The position numbers were made by a program, and so were the translations under genes. From NCBI GenBank assembly GCA_018969885.1, contig JAGWXN010000040.1, positions 1-16,595 of the forward strand: a stretch of DNA of 16,595 nt, given 5' to 3'. This stretch comes from Betaproteobacteria bacterium. GTDB lineage: Bacteria > Pseudomonadota > Gammaproteobacteria > Burkholderiales > Burkholderiaceae. The notes under the pieces are model-generated. The model did no database searches, was not told the DNA's origin, and saw only the letters and a list, made by a program, of their open reading frames with translations. Below are positions 1 through 8,461 of this stretch, in pieces; within the stretch, counting starts at the first letter, position 1; each line of letters starts with the position of its first letter.

Positions 1-20
1 TGTCTGCCAGTTGAGTTTTC

Positions 21-1184
21 ATGACCGCCCTCACTGTTGAGCCCCAACGCATGCGCTTTGCCGAGCCGCTCGCGCTCGCGAGTGGCGCCGCGCTAGGCGA
101 CTATGAGCTCGTCTACGAAACCTATGGGGAACCCAACGCTGATCTGAGTAACGCAGTGCTCGTGTGCCATGCGCTCAATGCCTCGCATCATGTGGCGGGT
201 GTATCGGCCAACGACCCTCAGGACATCGGCTGGTGGGACAACATGGTGGGGCCTGGCAAGCCGGTCGATACGCGCCGTTTCTTTGTGATCGGGGTCAATA
301 ATCTCGGCAGCTGCTTTGGCTCAACCGGTCCAATGTCGATCAATGCCGCAACCGGCAAGCCCTATGGTCCGGATTTTCCGGTGCTCACCGTCGAGGACTG
401 GGTCCATAGCCAGGCGAGACTCGCCGACCGGTTGGGGATCCGGCAGTTTGCTGCGGTGATGGGGGGAAGTCTGGGCGGCATGCAGGCGCTTGCCTGGAGC
501 ACGCTCTATCCTGAACGGCTGCGGCACTGTGTGGCGATCGCCACCGCGCCGCGGCTCTCAGCGCAGAACATCGCCTTCAATGAAGTGGCGCGGCGCGCGA
601 TTCTCACCGATCCTGAGTTTCACGGCGGGCGTTTCTACGAGCACGGCGTGGTGCCGTCGCGCGGCCTGCAGGTGGCACGCATGATCGGCCACATCACGTA
701 TTTGTCCGACGACTCGATGGCTGAAAAATTCGGCCGGGCACTGCGTGACAACACCGAGCGCGCGCGCCCTGGCGACTATCGCTTTACGTTTGATGTCGAG
801 TTCGAAATCGAGTCGTATCTGCGCTATCAGGGCGAGAAATTCGCCCGCTATTTCGATGCCAACACGTATCTGTTGATCACCCGCGCGCTCGATTACTTCG
901 ACCCCGCGCGCGCGGCCAACGGTGACCTGTCGCAGGTGCTGGCTCACGCCCGCGCTTCATTTCTTATCGCGTCATTTACCACCGATTGGCGCTTTGCCCC
1001 CGAGCGCAGCCGCGAGATCGTGCAGGCGCTTCTGAAGGCGGGCCGGCGCGTGAGCTATGCCGAGATCGACGCCCCGCATGGGCACGATGCCTTTTTGCTC
1101 GAGGACCCGCAGTATCACGCGATCGTGCGCGCCTATTTCGAGCGGGTGGCAGCTGAAATCGCCGGAGGCTCCGATGAGCGTTGA
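21..1184 (+). CDS. metX: Homoserine O-acyltransferase (probably O-succinyltransferase), MetX family
   Basis: Transfers an acyl group from acyl-CoA to the hydroxyl of L-homoserine, the first committed step of methionine synthesis, in the cytoplasm. The 387-residue length is normal for the MetX alpha/beta-hydrolase family. The nucleophile elbow GGSLGGMQ places the catalytic Ser at 150. The other triad members are Asp322 (in TTDWRF) and His355 (in APHGHDAF), and Arg220 fits the substrate-binding Arg. Two residues after the catalytic Asp is Arg324. In this family that position separates succinyl-CoA from acetyl-CoA users, and Arg fits the succinyltransferases (MetXS), so succinyl-CoA is the likelier donor; this is inferred from memory of the family. 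The ATG at 21 has only a weak GAG-type ribosome site, and the promoter lies outside the window. The 3' end overlaps metW by 11 bases, so the two genes are translationally linked. Confidence 0.95.
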   Translation: MTALTVEPQRMRFAEPLALASGAALGDYELVYETYGEPNADLSNAVLVCHALNASHHVAGVSANDPQDIGWWDNMVGPGKPVDTRRFFVIGVNNLGSCFGSTGPMSINAATGKPYGPDFPVLTVEDWVHSQARLADRLGIRQFAAVMGGSLGGMQALAWSTLYPERLRHCVAIATAPRLSAQNIAFNEVARRAILTDPEFHGGRFYEHGVVPSRGLQVARMIGHITYLSDDSMAEKFGRALRDNTERARPGDYRFTFDVEFEIESYLRYQGEKFARYFDANTYLLITRALDYFDPARAANGDLSQVLAHARASFLIASFTTDWRFAPERSREIVQALLKAGRRVSYAEIDAPHGHDAFLLEDPQYHAIVRAYFERVAAEIAGGSDER

Positions 1185-1794
1185 GGCGAACATGGCAACC
1201 AGCGCCACCGCACGGCTACGCCCCGACCTGGCGCTGATCGCGCAATGGATTCCGCACGGCGCGAGGGTGCTCGATCTGGGTTGCGGGGATGGGGCGCTGC
1301 TCGATTACCTCAGTCGCGAGCGGGGCTGCACCGGTTACGGCGTGGAGATTGACGATGCCCGGGTGCTCGCCTGTGTGCGCCGTGGTGTCGATGTGATCCA
1401 GCGCGATATCGAGGCCGGTCTCGGCATGTTCGGTGCCGGGGCCTTCGATGTCGTGGTGCTGTCCATGGCATTACAGGCCACCCACCAGACTGAAAAAGTG
1501 CTGGCCGAGATGAGCCAGGTGGCGGCCCAGGGCATTGTGTCAATTCCCAACTTCGGTCACTGGTATCACGCCTGGTCGATCCTCATGGGGCGGATGCCGG
1601 TCTCGCGCGAAATGCCCTACCAGTGGTACGACACGCCGAACCTGCACCTCGCCACGATCCGCGATTTCGAGGAGTTTCTCGCGCGGCTGGAACTGTCGAT
1701 TCTGCGGCGCGCCTTTCTGGCCAACGGGCGAATGATCGAGCGCTTGCCTGGCCTGCGCGCCACGCAGGCGATTTACAGTTTCAGGCGCGGGTGA
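1174..1794 (+). CDS. metW: Methionine biosynthesis protein MetW (SAM-methyltransferase fold)
   Basis: A 206-residue protein of the MetW family, almost always encoded directly after metX and considered to be needed for MetX function. It has a class I methyltransferase fold. Motif I is VLDLGCGDG at residues 32-40, with the acidic end of strand 2 at GVEID (56-60) and the family-typical IPNFGHW at 124-130 and PYQWYDTPN at 148-156. The open frame extends back to 1057, but the ATG at 1174 is preferred. It is preceded by GGAGG at 1164-1168 with a 5-base spacer, it overlaps the metX stop as expected, and it gives the usual length. A second in-frame ATG at 1192 is possible. Behind the TGA stop the same frame stays open for 30 Lys/Pro/Ala-rich codons (see separate entry). 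Confidence 0.94.
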   Translation: MSVEANMATSATARLRPDLALIAQWIPHGARVLDLGCGDGALLDYLSRERGCTGYGVEIDDARVLACVRRGVDVIQRDIEAGLGMFGAGAFDVVVLSMALQATHQTEKVLAEMSQVAAQGIVSIPNFGHWYHAWSILMGRMPVSREMPYQWYDTPNLHLATIRDFEEFLARLELSILRRAFLANGRMIERLPGLRATQAIYSFRRG

Positions 1795-1887
1795 GAAGGG
1801 CGGCAGGCAGAGCAGGGCCAGCCGAAGAAGCCGCCGGCTGAGAAGCGACCGGCCAAAGATACGGCCCGCGAGGATGCCGCGCGCTGA
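1795..1887 (+). other. Coding-like in-frame extension behind the metW stop
   Basis: The metW frame continues past its TGA (1792-1794) for 30 sense codons to a second TGA at 1885-1887. The translation is hydrophilic and charged, with the run QPKKPPAEKRPAKD followed by TAREDAAR, which looks like a normal disordered C-terminal tail rather than random intergenic DNA. It could be a tail lost through a recent stop mutation, a product of UGA readthrough, or chance in high-G+C DNA. MetW relatives are normally complete without such a tail. It begins no gene of its own that I can support. The 121-base gap between metW and chrA holds nothing else recognisable, and I see no convincing terminator in it. 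Confidence 0.35.
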
Positions 1888-1915
1888 GCACGGTCGCTGT
1901 CGGCGCGTCCCCGGC

Positions 1916-3394
1916 TCACCGAAGGCCGGTCAGCCTTAACGCAACCCCGGCCGCGCCGAACACGGCAAGGGTTGTGATGACCGGCCACTTCCGTCGCGCA
2001 AGCAGCCACCAGGCAAGCGCCACGGCCACGAGTGCCAGCAGATCGACCCCACCGTCAGGGCGAACGCCCACCGCGCGAGCCAGCACGACCGCGAGACTTG
2101 CGATCACGCCGACGACCGCAGCGGTGATCGCTGCGAGCGTCGCATCGAGCCGCGGCAGGTTGCGGGTGGCCTCCACCAGTGGCCCGCCCGCGAGAATGAA
2201 GACGAACGATGGCAGGAAGGTGAAATAGGTGGCGACCAGCGCCGCCGCAGCGCCGGCTTGCACGAGGCTGTCAGCCCCGAAAATCTGCTGGGTCCAGCCG
2301 CCGATAAAGCCGACGAAGGTCACGATCATGATCAGCGGACCGGGGGTGGTTTCGCCCAGGGCGAGGGCGTCGAGCATCTGCGCCGACGTGAGCCAGCCGT
2401 AGTGCTCGACCGCTGCCTGGTGGACGTAAGGCAACACGGCGTAGGCGCCGCCAAAGGTGACGAGCGCGGCCTGCGTGAAAAAGCCCGCCATGTCGATGAG
2501 CGTGGTGCTGTTCGCGCTTAACCGATGACAGGCCAGCCAGCCCAGTGCCCAGAGCGCCAGGCCGATCGCGGCAATTGCGGCCAGGCGCGCTGGCCTTGCC
2601 CGAGCGTGCGCCGGTGCGGGCGTGTCGTCATCGATCAGCGCGCGCGCCCGGGGTTCGGCCGCGCCTGGGGTGCCCGCCGAGTTGGACGTCGATCGGCCTG
2701 CCGAAGGTAGGTGCGTTGAGGGGGCGGCCGGCTCGGGTGTGTGCCGCGCATCCGATCGCTGAGGGCCTGCCGCCGAGCTCGCGGCACGTCCGCCAATCAG
2801 CCCGATCAACGCGGCGGCAGCGATCACCAGCGGAAACGGCAGTCCGCCCAGGTGAAGCGCAACGAAAGCGCCGATCGCGATCAGCCCCAGATGTAACTGT
2901 CGGAGGGTTCTTGAGCCAATCCGCCAACCCGCCACCAGCACCAGCGCCACCACAGCGGGTTTGATGCCCGCCAGCAGCCCGCTCACGGCGGGAAGATGCC
3001 CATACGCCATGTAGCCCCAGGCAATCAGGGTGATCAGGATGAAGGACGGCAGCACGAAGAGCAGCCCGGCGAGGATGCCGCCTGCGCTCCGGTGCATGAG
3101 CCAACCGAGGTAGGTGGCAAGCTGCTGGGCCTCGGGGCCGGGCAGCAACATGCAGTAGTTGAGCGCATGCATGAAGCGCTTTTCGGAGATCCAGCGCCGG
3201 CGCTCGACCAGATGCTCATGCATGAGCGCGATCTGTCCGGCTGGTCCGCCAAAGCTGATAAAGCCAAGCTTGAGCCAGAACATGAGCGCATCGCCAAACG
3301 GGACCGGCGATGCCAGGGCATGCTCCGGTGGTCGATCGGGGACTGGGGCTTTCGGGTCCGCGGCCGGCAGAGGGGAATCAGGGGGCGCTGTCAT
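1916..3394 (-). CDS. chrA: Chromate transporter, long two-domain form (ChrA)
   Basis: An inner-membrane protein of the CHR superfamily, whose studied members export chromate driven by the proton gradient; the substrate here is inferred. From the ATG at 3394 it has 492 residues in two homologous halves. Half one (about 33-203) has FGGPAGQ at 48-54 and LLPGPEAQQL at 83-92. Half two (about 300-490) repeats the pattern with FGGAYAVLPY at 314-323 and TTPGPL at 349-354. Both halves are rich in hydrophobic helices. A polar Ala/Pro/Ser/Arg-rich linker (about 204-270) joins them and is longer than I expect for this family. The frame is open to 3520, but that start would add 42 basic, non-hydrophobic residues. 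The 3394 ATG has AAGG six bases upstream and puts the conserved block at a normal distance. It is divergent from the RHS gene and convergent with metXW, so it is a single-gene unit here. Confidence 0.9.
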   Translation of the reverse strand: MTAPPDSPLPAADPKAPVPDRPPEHALASPVPFGDALMFWLKLGFISFGGPAGQIALMHEHLVERRRWISEKRFMHALNYCMLLPGPEAQQLATYLGWLMHRSAGGILAGLLFVLPSFILITLIAWGYMAYGHLPAVSGLLAGIKPAVVALVLVAGWRIGSRTLRQLHLGLIAIGAFVALHLGGLPFPLVIAAAALIGLIGGRAASSAAGPQRSDARHTPEPAAPSTHLPSAGRSTSNSAGTPGAAEPRARALIDDDTPAPAHARARPARLAAIAAIGLALWALGWLACHRLSANSTTLIDMAGFFTQAALVTFGGAYAVLPYVHQAAVEHYGWLTSAQMLDALALGETTPGPLIMIVTFVGFIGGWTQQIFGADSLVQAGAAAALVATYFTFLPSFVFILAGGPLVEATRNLPRLDATLAAITAAVVGVIASLAVVLARAVGVRPDGGVDLLALVAVALAWWLLARRKWPVITTLAVFGAAGVALRLTGLR

Positions 3395-3511
3395 CGGGTG
3401 CCTTGACGGACGCATCGCAAAGCGCAGAGCATAGTCCTTGCCGGCGTAGTCCGCTTGGACTGGCCTCCTGGCTGATTGCCGCCTTGCGATCCGAGCCCCG
3501 ACTATCGGTGC

Positions 3512-6500
3512 ATGACGCATCGACTGCTCTGCGGCGTGCCTGCGCCCGCTTTTAGTTTTCTGCCATCCGTTTCGTGCGAGCGCGGCCAGTCGCCGCCCTG
3601 GCGCGTGCGTGCATGGGTCGTTCCGCTCCTCACCTGGCTTTTGGTGGCAGCGACCGGGCCGGCATGGGCGGCCTGCAGTCCGGCGGGCGGCTGGCCGGGC
3701 GCGCCCCGGGCGGCCTCGCCCGTCGGGTCGGTGCTCGATGGCCTGGGAATGCTGGGGCCCCTAGGCCGCGCCGAAACCGCGCTCACCGCCGCCCTTGCCG
3801 GTCCCAGCGGCGACGCGGTGCCCGATTGCGCGGGCAGCCCGTCCTCATCCGCCCAGGCCGAGCCCGCCAGTCTGCCGTCGGCCGCCCCCGATCGCAGCGC
3901 GGGCAACCCCTTCGATGTGGTGACAGGCAGCAAGCACGAACACCGCATCGATCTTGTGCTGCCTGCCGTCGACACGATTACCGCCATCGATGCGAGCGGT
4001 CGCGCAAGCGGTGCGCTCGAGCACGTCTCGGCTGGCGAGTCGCTACTCCTCCAGTTCAGCCGGTTCTACTCGAGCGCCAACGCGTTCTCGCTTACGCTCG
4101 GGCCCGGCTGGAGCCACAGCTTCGACACGCGGCTCGCACGCCGTCGTCTCCACCAGGCGCCCGGGGCGGGTCTGCCGGCGGCGGAATTGCAGGTTCTGCA
4201 GGCCGATGGCCGACGGATCACGATGCGGCCGGTTACGCGACTCTCCGAGGCCCGGGTTCGCTACCAGGGCGCCGATCTGTCCGACGGGGTGATCGAAGAG
4301 GACGCCCAGGCGCCCGATCTCCCCTGGGTGTGGCGCTGGCCTTCCGGTCGACGGCTGGTGTTCGATACACGGGGTCGGCTTTCCCTGGTCCAGGCCCCCG
4401 ATCTGGACCGGCTGCAGCTGGGCTATGACGAACACGGGCGTCTGGCGCGGGTGGAAGATCGCCATGGGCGAGCGATCCGATTTGTCTATCAGGCGGGGCG
4501 ACTGACCGAGCTGGGATTGCCCGACGGCCAGTCGATCCGCTACGCCTATGACGGCGAGCGGCGGCTCACCGGGGTGCGCTATCCGGATGGTCGGCTGGTT
4601 CAACATCATTACGAGGACGCGGGCGCAGGCAAGCTCACCGGCACCACCGAGCCTGACGGACGGCGCAGCCGCTTTCGCTACCAGGCGGACGGCCGGGTCG
4701 TGGCGAGCGCGGGCGATGTGAACGAGCCCGCCACCGAAGTGCTCGCGCGATACCGGTTGGACGATGCGGGCGGCCACGCAGGCGAAACCGAGCTCGTCTT
4801 TCGTGGCACGCGCACCCGCTATCGCTGGCGGATCGGGTCATCCGGCGAGCAGATGCTCGTGGCGGCCGACGGTCCGGGCTGTCCGGTCTGTCCGAGCGTC
4901 GCCCAGGCCACCCTGCGTGATGCGCAGGGCCGGCTGGTTGGTATCGGTATCTGGCGCCTCGCCTACGACACCGCGGGCCGGGTGGCGAGCCTCGTGAGGG
5001 GCACCGATGCCGACGCGCCGGCATGGCGGTTCAGCTATCCGGATGCGGACCCGCTTGCGCGGCCGACCGCCATTGATGCGCCGGGTGTGCTGGCGGACCG
5101 GCGGCGACACATCGAGCTCGCCTACAACGATCGCGGGCAGGTCATCCGGCTGGTTGAGCGCGGGTGGGCGCCCTATTCCGATGGCGTGCGCCCCGTGGCG
5201 CGGGCCGTGCGGGTGATTCATGCCGAGGGCGGCGAGCTCGCGGGCAAGCGGATTGCGCTCGAGCAGCTGGGGCCCGCGCCGGTCGCGGGGTCCATGCCGT
5301 CGCCGGTCGGCGGCGCTTCGCACGCCGAGTCCTGGTCGACGGTGATCGCGCGCACCGAGTTCCGCTTCGATCGGCTCCGCCGGCTGGAGGCGGTGGTGCA
5401 CCCGGAGTCGGTGACCCGCCGGGTTGAGCGCGATTCGCTCGGACGGCCGGTTCGCGAAACGCTCGCCGATGGTCTGGTCATCGCAAGGCGTTTCGATGCG
5501 GGGTGGCAACTCGCACGTCTGGACCACGGCGCGCGGGTGCTCGAGTGGCTGCGCGATCGGCATGGACGGTTGTCCGCGATCGGCCAGGGCGCGGGGCGTC
5601 CTGTGCCGGTTGATCACCCCGTTCTCAGTCAATTAGTAAGTGATTACTCATCTCAAAATCTAATGGCGATGGGGAGCTCCGCGGATATGCATCAGTCGTC
5701 TGAGGCCATCGCCCGCGCGCAGCCACCAGGCAGTTTGCCCCTGGGATTGCTGATCGTGAGCCCTTCGCTCGTACAGATGGATGCAGACGGACGGACGACG
5801 GAGACCCGTTTCGATGACCTCGGACGGGTGATCGAGGAGCGCTCGGCGCAGCGCGGGGTTCGCCAGGTGTTCCATGATGCGAGGGGCCATCCGGTGAGGA
5901 TGGTCCTGCCCGATGGCAGCCTCGAACTGCGCGAGTTTGATGCGGCCGGGCGGCTGCTCGTCCGAGAGCAGGTGGCCGCGGGCGGGCGCGTCAGCACGCG
6001 GTTTCTGTGGACGGGGATGCGGCTCGTCGGCCTCGATCATCCGGAGCATGAGCTTCGGGCCACGCATGATGAAGCCGGCCGTTTACGTCGTCTCACGCAC
6101 CGTCTGGGTACCCGGTCAATCCATTATGACTTTAGCTATGACGAGGCTTTCCGGCTCAGTGAGCGCTCGCTTGGTGACGGAATTCGGCTGCGCTATGAGT
6201 ATGATTCAGCGGGTCGTCCCCACCGGCTGGGGCTGGTCTTGCCCGAACGCGCCGAGCCCGTCTGGCTGGTCGAGTCGGTCGAGTATCAGGCAGGCGAGGC
6301 GGTCTCCGAGCGGCTGGGCGCAGGGGTGCGTGCGCTTCGCCGGTTTGACCGCGAAGGGCGGCTCGCCTCGCTCGAGTGGCGCCGCGAGCGCGGCGGCGAG
6401 TCGCTCGCTCGCTTCGAGATCCGGCGCCGCGATGACGGCCTGATGGCGGCGATCGAGCGCCTGGACGGCGAGGAGCGCTTCGGCTTCGATGCAGCAGGCC

Positions 6501-8371
6501 GGCTGATCGCGCGTGAGTGGCAGCGCAAGGGCGGCGCGACCCAGCGTTCGTTCTATCACTACTCCCCGGGGGGTGACCTCAGGCTGCTCCGCGATGAATC
6601 GGGCCGTACCGAACCGGTGCTGCCGGCCCTGTCGGACCCAGCGGGCCGGCCGCTTCGCCATGGCGCCTGGCTGCTGGGCTATGGGGCGTCGGGCCGGATC
6701 GAGCGGGCGGAACGCAGCCCCGAGGCGCTGCCCGCCCGCGAGCAGACGCCGCCCCTCCCCAGCGCGATCGACTATCGCTACAACGCGTTGGGCGAGCGGG
6801 TGCTCAAGCGCGTCCACGACCCGGTGCCTCGCACCACGCGCTTTCTCTATCACCAGAACGCACTGGTCGCGGAGCTCGACGAAGCGGGCCGGATCACGCG
6901 GCACTTCATCCGCTGGCAGGGCCGGGTCGTGGCGATTGTCGAGCCGGATGTCCAACCGCAGGGGGTAGCGCGGCGTGGCGCGCGCCCGCCCGCCATCACC
7001 TGGCTTTTGGCCGATCCGCTGGGTACGCCGCAGGGGGCGGTCGATCAGACCGGCCGTGTGGTCTGGCAGGCCCGGCTGGGGGCCTATGGCGAGGTGCTCG
7101 AGGAGAACGGGCGATTTGATCAGCCGCTGCGCTTGCCCGGCCAATATCACGATCGGGAGACCGGGCTCTACGACAACTATCAGCGCACCTATGATCCCCG
7201 TCACGGGCGCTATCTGGAGCCCGATCCGCTGGGGCTTGCCGCCGGCTGGAATCTCCACGCCTACGCAGCCGGCAACCCGGTTCAGGCGACCGACCCCCTC
7301 GGGCTGATTCTTTTTGCCTTTGATGGCACCGGCAACAGTGATCCCGCGCGCGCGCCCGACACGCTCTCCAACGTCGCCAAGTTCTTTAGTCTCTATGGCG
7401 CGAGCGAGCGCCACTACATGAGCGGCGTGGGGACCCTGGACCGCGGCTCAGGGATCGGCGCCGATGCCTTGGATACGCTGCAGGCCTCGAGTGCGCGTCG
7501 CCGGGTCGATCACATGCTCGGGGTGCTCGACCGCGCGCTGCGGTCGCCCGAGACCCGCGGCGTGCCGGTCAATGTCGATGTGGTCGGGTTTTCACGCGGT
7601 GCGGCGATGGCGCGTGACTTTGCCAATACCGTCGCTGCCCGAATCAGTAACGGCCACTATCTGTCGCTTCAGCGCTGCGTGTCGCTCAATTTCATCGGGC
7701 TCTGGGATACGGTGGCCCAGTTTGGCTTGAACGGCCAGGCGAACGCGCAGTGGAATCTGGGTGTTCCGCCCCAGGCGCGCGTGGTCGTGCATGCGGTCGC
7801 GCTAAACGAGCAGCGCCGGTTCTTTCCCCTGGAATCGATCGGCCCCGATCAGGCGTCCCCGGCTGGCGGCTGGCGACTTGAGCGCGGGTTCATCGGTGAC
7901 CATGGCGATATCGGCGGCAGTCACGCCGAGGGTGATCTGTCAGACGTCGCGCTCGGCTGGATGGTTGAGCAGGCGCGCAAGGCGGGGGTTGGGCTGAAGG
8001 CGCTCGATGTGGCCTGGCAGACGGTGACCGAGCCGCTCCTTCATGATGCGCGCAGCCTCTTCGCGCCCGGACCCGATCGGGAGTTCCGCGTCCCGCTCAC
8101 GCGCACGGCAAGCGCGCAGACCGGCCCGCCGCCCGCCAGCCAAGGCACGACGGGCGCTCGGACGATGGCCTCAGACGACCCACGGGGGAGCGGCCGGCCC
8201 ATGGCCCAGCTGGGCACGGGTCTCGACCGCAGTCGGGCCGAGACCATGATCCGGCGCTACCCATACCTGTTGCGCGGCCACGACGGCGCGGCAACGCTTG
8301 CCGGCGCGGTCGACATGGCAGCGTATGCGACCTGGCTCGCCGAGCATTACGCGGTCGACGTGCGATATTGA
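3512..8371 (+). CDS. Exported RHS/YD-repeat protein with C-terminal DUF2235 (Tle-like phospholipase family) domain
   Basis: A protein of about 1,619 residues. A Sec-type signal peptide comes first: basic RVR at 31-33, a hydrophobic core at 35-48, and probable cleavage after AWA (51-53). A low-complexity spacer follows, then a DUF6531-like start (GNPFDVVTG, 131-139), many YD repeats (for example YDEHGRL and YDSAGRP), and the RHS core ending in DPLGL (1261-1265). RHS proteins commonly cleave themselves at this last motif. Immediately after it is DUF2235, an alpha/beta hydrolase domain found in T6SS phospholipase effectors: DGTGN at 1271-1275, the GFSRG elbow with Ser1361, and HGDIGG with His1464. 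CPVC at 457-460 is a possible metal or disulfide site. The start is uncertain. The ATG at 3512 has no clear ribosome site, a TTG at 3476 is open, and a GTG at 3605 would give a textbook 22-residue signal peptide. No VgrG, PAAR or immunity gene is adjacent. The phospholipase activity is inferred. Confidence 0.9.
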   Translation: MTHRLLCGVPAPAFSFLPSVSCERGQSPPWRVRAWVVPLLTWLLVAATGPAWAACSPAGGWPGAPRAASPVGSVLDGLGMLGPLGRAETALTAALAGPSGDAVPDCAGSPSSSAQAEPASLPSAAPDRSAGNPFDVVTGSKHEHRIDLVLPAVDTITAIDASGRASGALEHVSAGESLLLQFSRFYSSANAFSLTLGPGWSHSFDTRLARRRLHQAPGAGLPAAELQVLQADGRRITMRPVTRLSEARVRYQGADLSDGVIEEDAQAPDLPWVWRWPSGRRLVFDTRGRLSLVQAPDLDRLQLGYDEHGRLARVEDRHGRAIRFVYQAGRLTELGLPDGQSIRYAYDGERRLTGVRYPDGRLVQHHYEDAGAGKLTGTTEPDGRRSRFRYQADGRVVASAGDVNEPATEVLARYRLDDAGGHAGETELVFRGTRTRYRWRIGSSGEQMLVAADGPGCPVCPSVAQATLRDAQGRLVGIGIWRLAYDTAGRVASLVRGTDADAPAWRFSYPDADPLARPTAIDAPGVLADRRRHIELAYNDRGQVIRLVERGWAPYSDGVRPVARAVRVIHAEGGELAGKRIALEQLGPAPVAGSMPSPVGGASHAESWSTVIARTEFRFDRLRRLEAVVHPESVTRRVERDSLGRPVRETLADGLVIARRFDAGWQLARLDHGARVLEWLRDRHGRLSAIGQGAGRPVPVDHPVLSQLVSDYSSQNLMAMGSSADMHQSSEAIARAQPPGSLPLGLLIVSPSLVQMDADGRTTETRFDDLGRVIEERSAQRGVRQVFHDARGHPVRMVLPDGSLELREFDAAGRLLVREQVAAGGRVSTRFLWTGMRLVGLDHPEHELRATHDEAGRLRRLTHRLGTRSIHYDFSYDEAFRLSERSLGDGIRLRYEYDSAGRPHRLGLVLPERAEPVWLVESVEYQAGEAVSERLGAGVRALRRFDREGRLASLEWRRERGGESLARFEIRRRDDGLMAAIERLDGEERFGFDAAGRLIAREWQRKGGATQRSFYHYSPGGDLRLLRDESGRTEPVLPALSDPAGRPLRHGAWLLGYGASGRIERAERSPEALPAREQTPPLPSAIDYRYNALGERVLKRVHDPVPRTTRFLYHQNALVAELDEAGRITRHFIRWQGRVVAIVEPDVQPQGVARRGARPPAITWLLADPLGTPQGAVDQTGRVVWQARLGAYGEVLEENGRFDQPLRLPGQYHDRETGLYDNYQRTYDPRHGRYLEPDPLGLAAGWNLHAYAAGNPVQATDPLGLILFAFDGTGNSDPARAPDTLSNVAKFFSLYGASERHYMSGVGTLDRGSGIGADALDTLQASSARRRVDHMLGVLDRALRSPETRGVPVNVDVVGFSRGAAMARDFANTVAARISNGHYLSLQRCVSLNFIGLWDTVAQFGLNGQANAQWNLGVPPQARVVVHAVALNEQRRFFPLESIGPDQASPAGGWRLERGFIGDHGDIGGSHAEGDLSDVALGWMVEQARKAGVGLKALDVAWQTVTEPLLHDARSLFAPGPDREFRVPLTRTASAQTGPPPASQGTTGARTMASDDPRGSGRPMAQLGTGLDRSRAETMIRRYPYLLRGHDGAATLAGAVDMAAYATWLAEHYAVDVRY
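5626..5665 (+). other. A+T-rich patch inside the RHS gene
   Basis: Only 12 of these 40 bases are G or C, against about two thirds in the surrounding gene. The frame stays open but uses codons rare in this window (TTA, GTA, TCA, CTA, AGT), coding for SQLVSDYSSQNLM. It contains a small inverted repeat, AGTAA (5635-5639) and TTACT (5644-5648). The following stretch to about residue 755 is Ser/Met/Gln-rich and lacks the YD-repeat pattern, which resumes at DADGRTTETRFDDLGR. The patch therefore marks a non-repeat insert or a recombination junction within the repeat region. Confidence 0.6.
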
Positions 8372-8396
8372 CGTTTACGTTAACGTCAATTAGATT
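8367..8396 (+). promoter_or_regulatory. Candidate icmF promoter containing a LiuR-like dyad
   Basis: A perfect inverted repeat has arms ATTGACGTT (8367-8375) and AACGTCAAT (8382-8390) around the spacer TACGTT. The ACGTT/AACGT core resembles the operator of LiuR, a MerR-family regulator of branched-chain amino-acid and acyl-CoA catabolism in proteobacteria. The left arm contains TTGACG (8368-8373), a good -35 box, and 17 bases later comes TAGATT (8391-8396), a fair -10 box. The dyad thus covers the -35 box and spacer, a usual place for MerR-type control. The rhs stop codon (8369-8371) lies inside it. The regulator assignment is inference, since no liuR gene is in the window. Confidence 0.5.
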
Positions 8397-8398
8397 CC

Positions 8399-8436
8399 AG
8401 GCTCCCTTTTACTGGCGGGTAGCCTCTGGTTCGGCC
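8399..8436 (+). other. Hairpin potential in the icmF leader
   Basis: AGGCTCCC (8399-8406) can pair with GGGTAGCCT (8417-8425), with one bulged T and a 10-base loop. A second short G+C-rich inverted repeat (CGGCC/GGCCG) follows from about 8432. No T-run follows either, so these are not clear terminators. The leader is far too short for a cobalamin riboswitch even though icmF encodes a B12 enzyme. Confidence 0.25.
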
Positions 8437-8461
8437 CCGCTGGCCGCTCGCAGGATCCGCC

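Noticed and set aside
51..54. Internal ATG of metX as an alternative start
   Set aside because: The ATG at 21 gives a normal family length and the residues between are compatible with MetX N-termini; neither site has a strong ribosome site that would force a change.
558..947. Open frame of 129 codons antisense to metX
   Set aside because: It lies wholly inside the well-supported metX gene, its translation resembles no known family, and high-G+C DNA gives long antisense frames.
6206..7414. Open frame of 402 codons on the minus strand inside the RHS gene
   Set aside because: It is a shadow of the YD-repeat coding sequence; the plus-strand frame carries all recognisable motifs and this one has none.
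8399..8461. Cobalamin riboswitch before the B12-dependent icmF
   Set aside because: Only about 65 bases lie between the promoter dyad and the ATG, too short for the cobalamin aptamer, and no B12-box-like sequence is seen.
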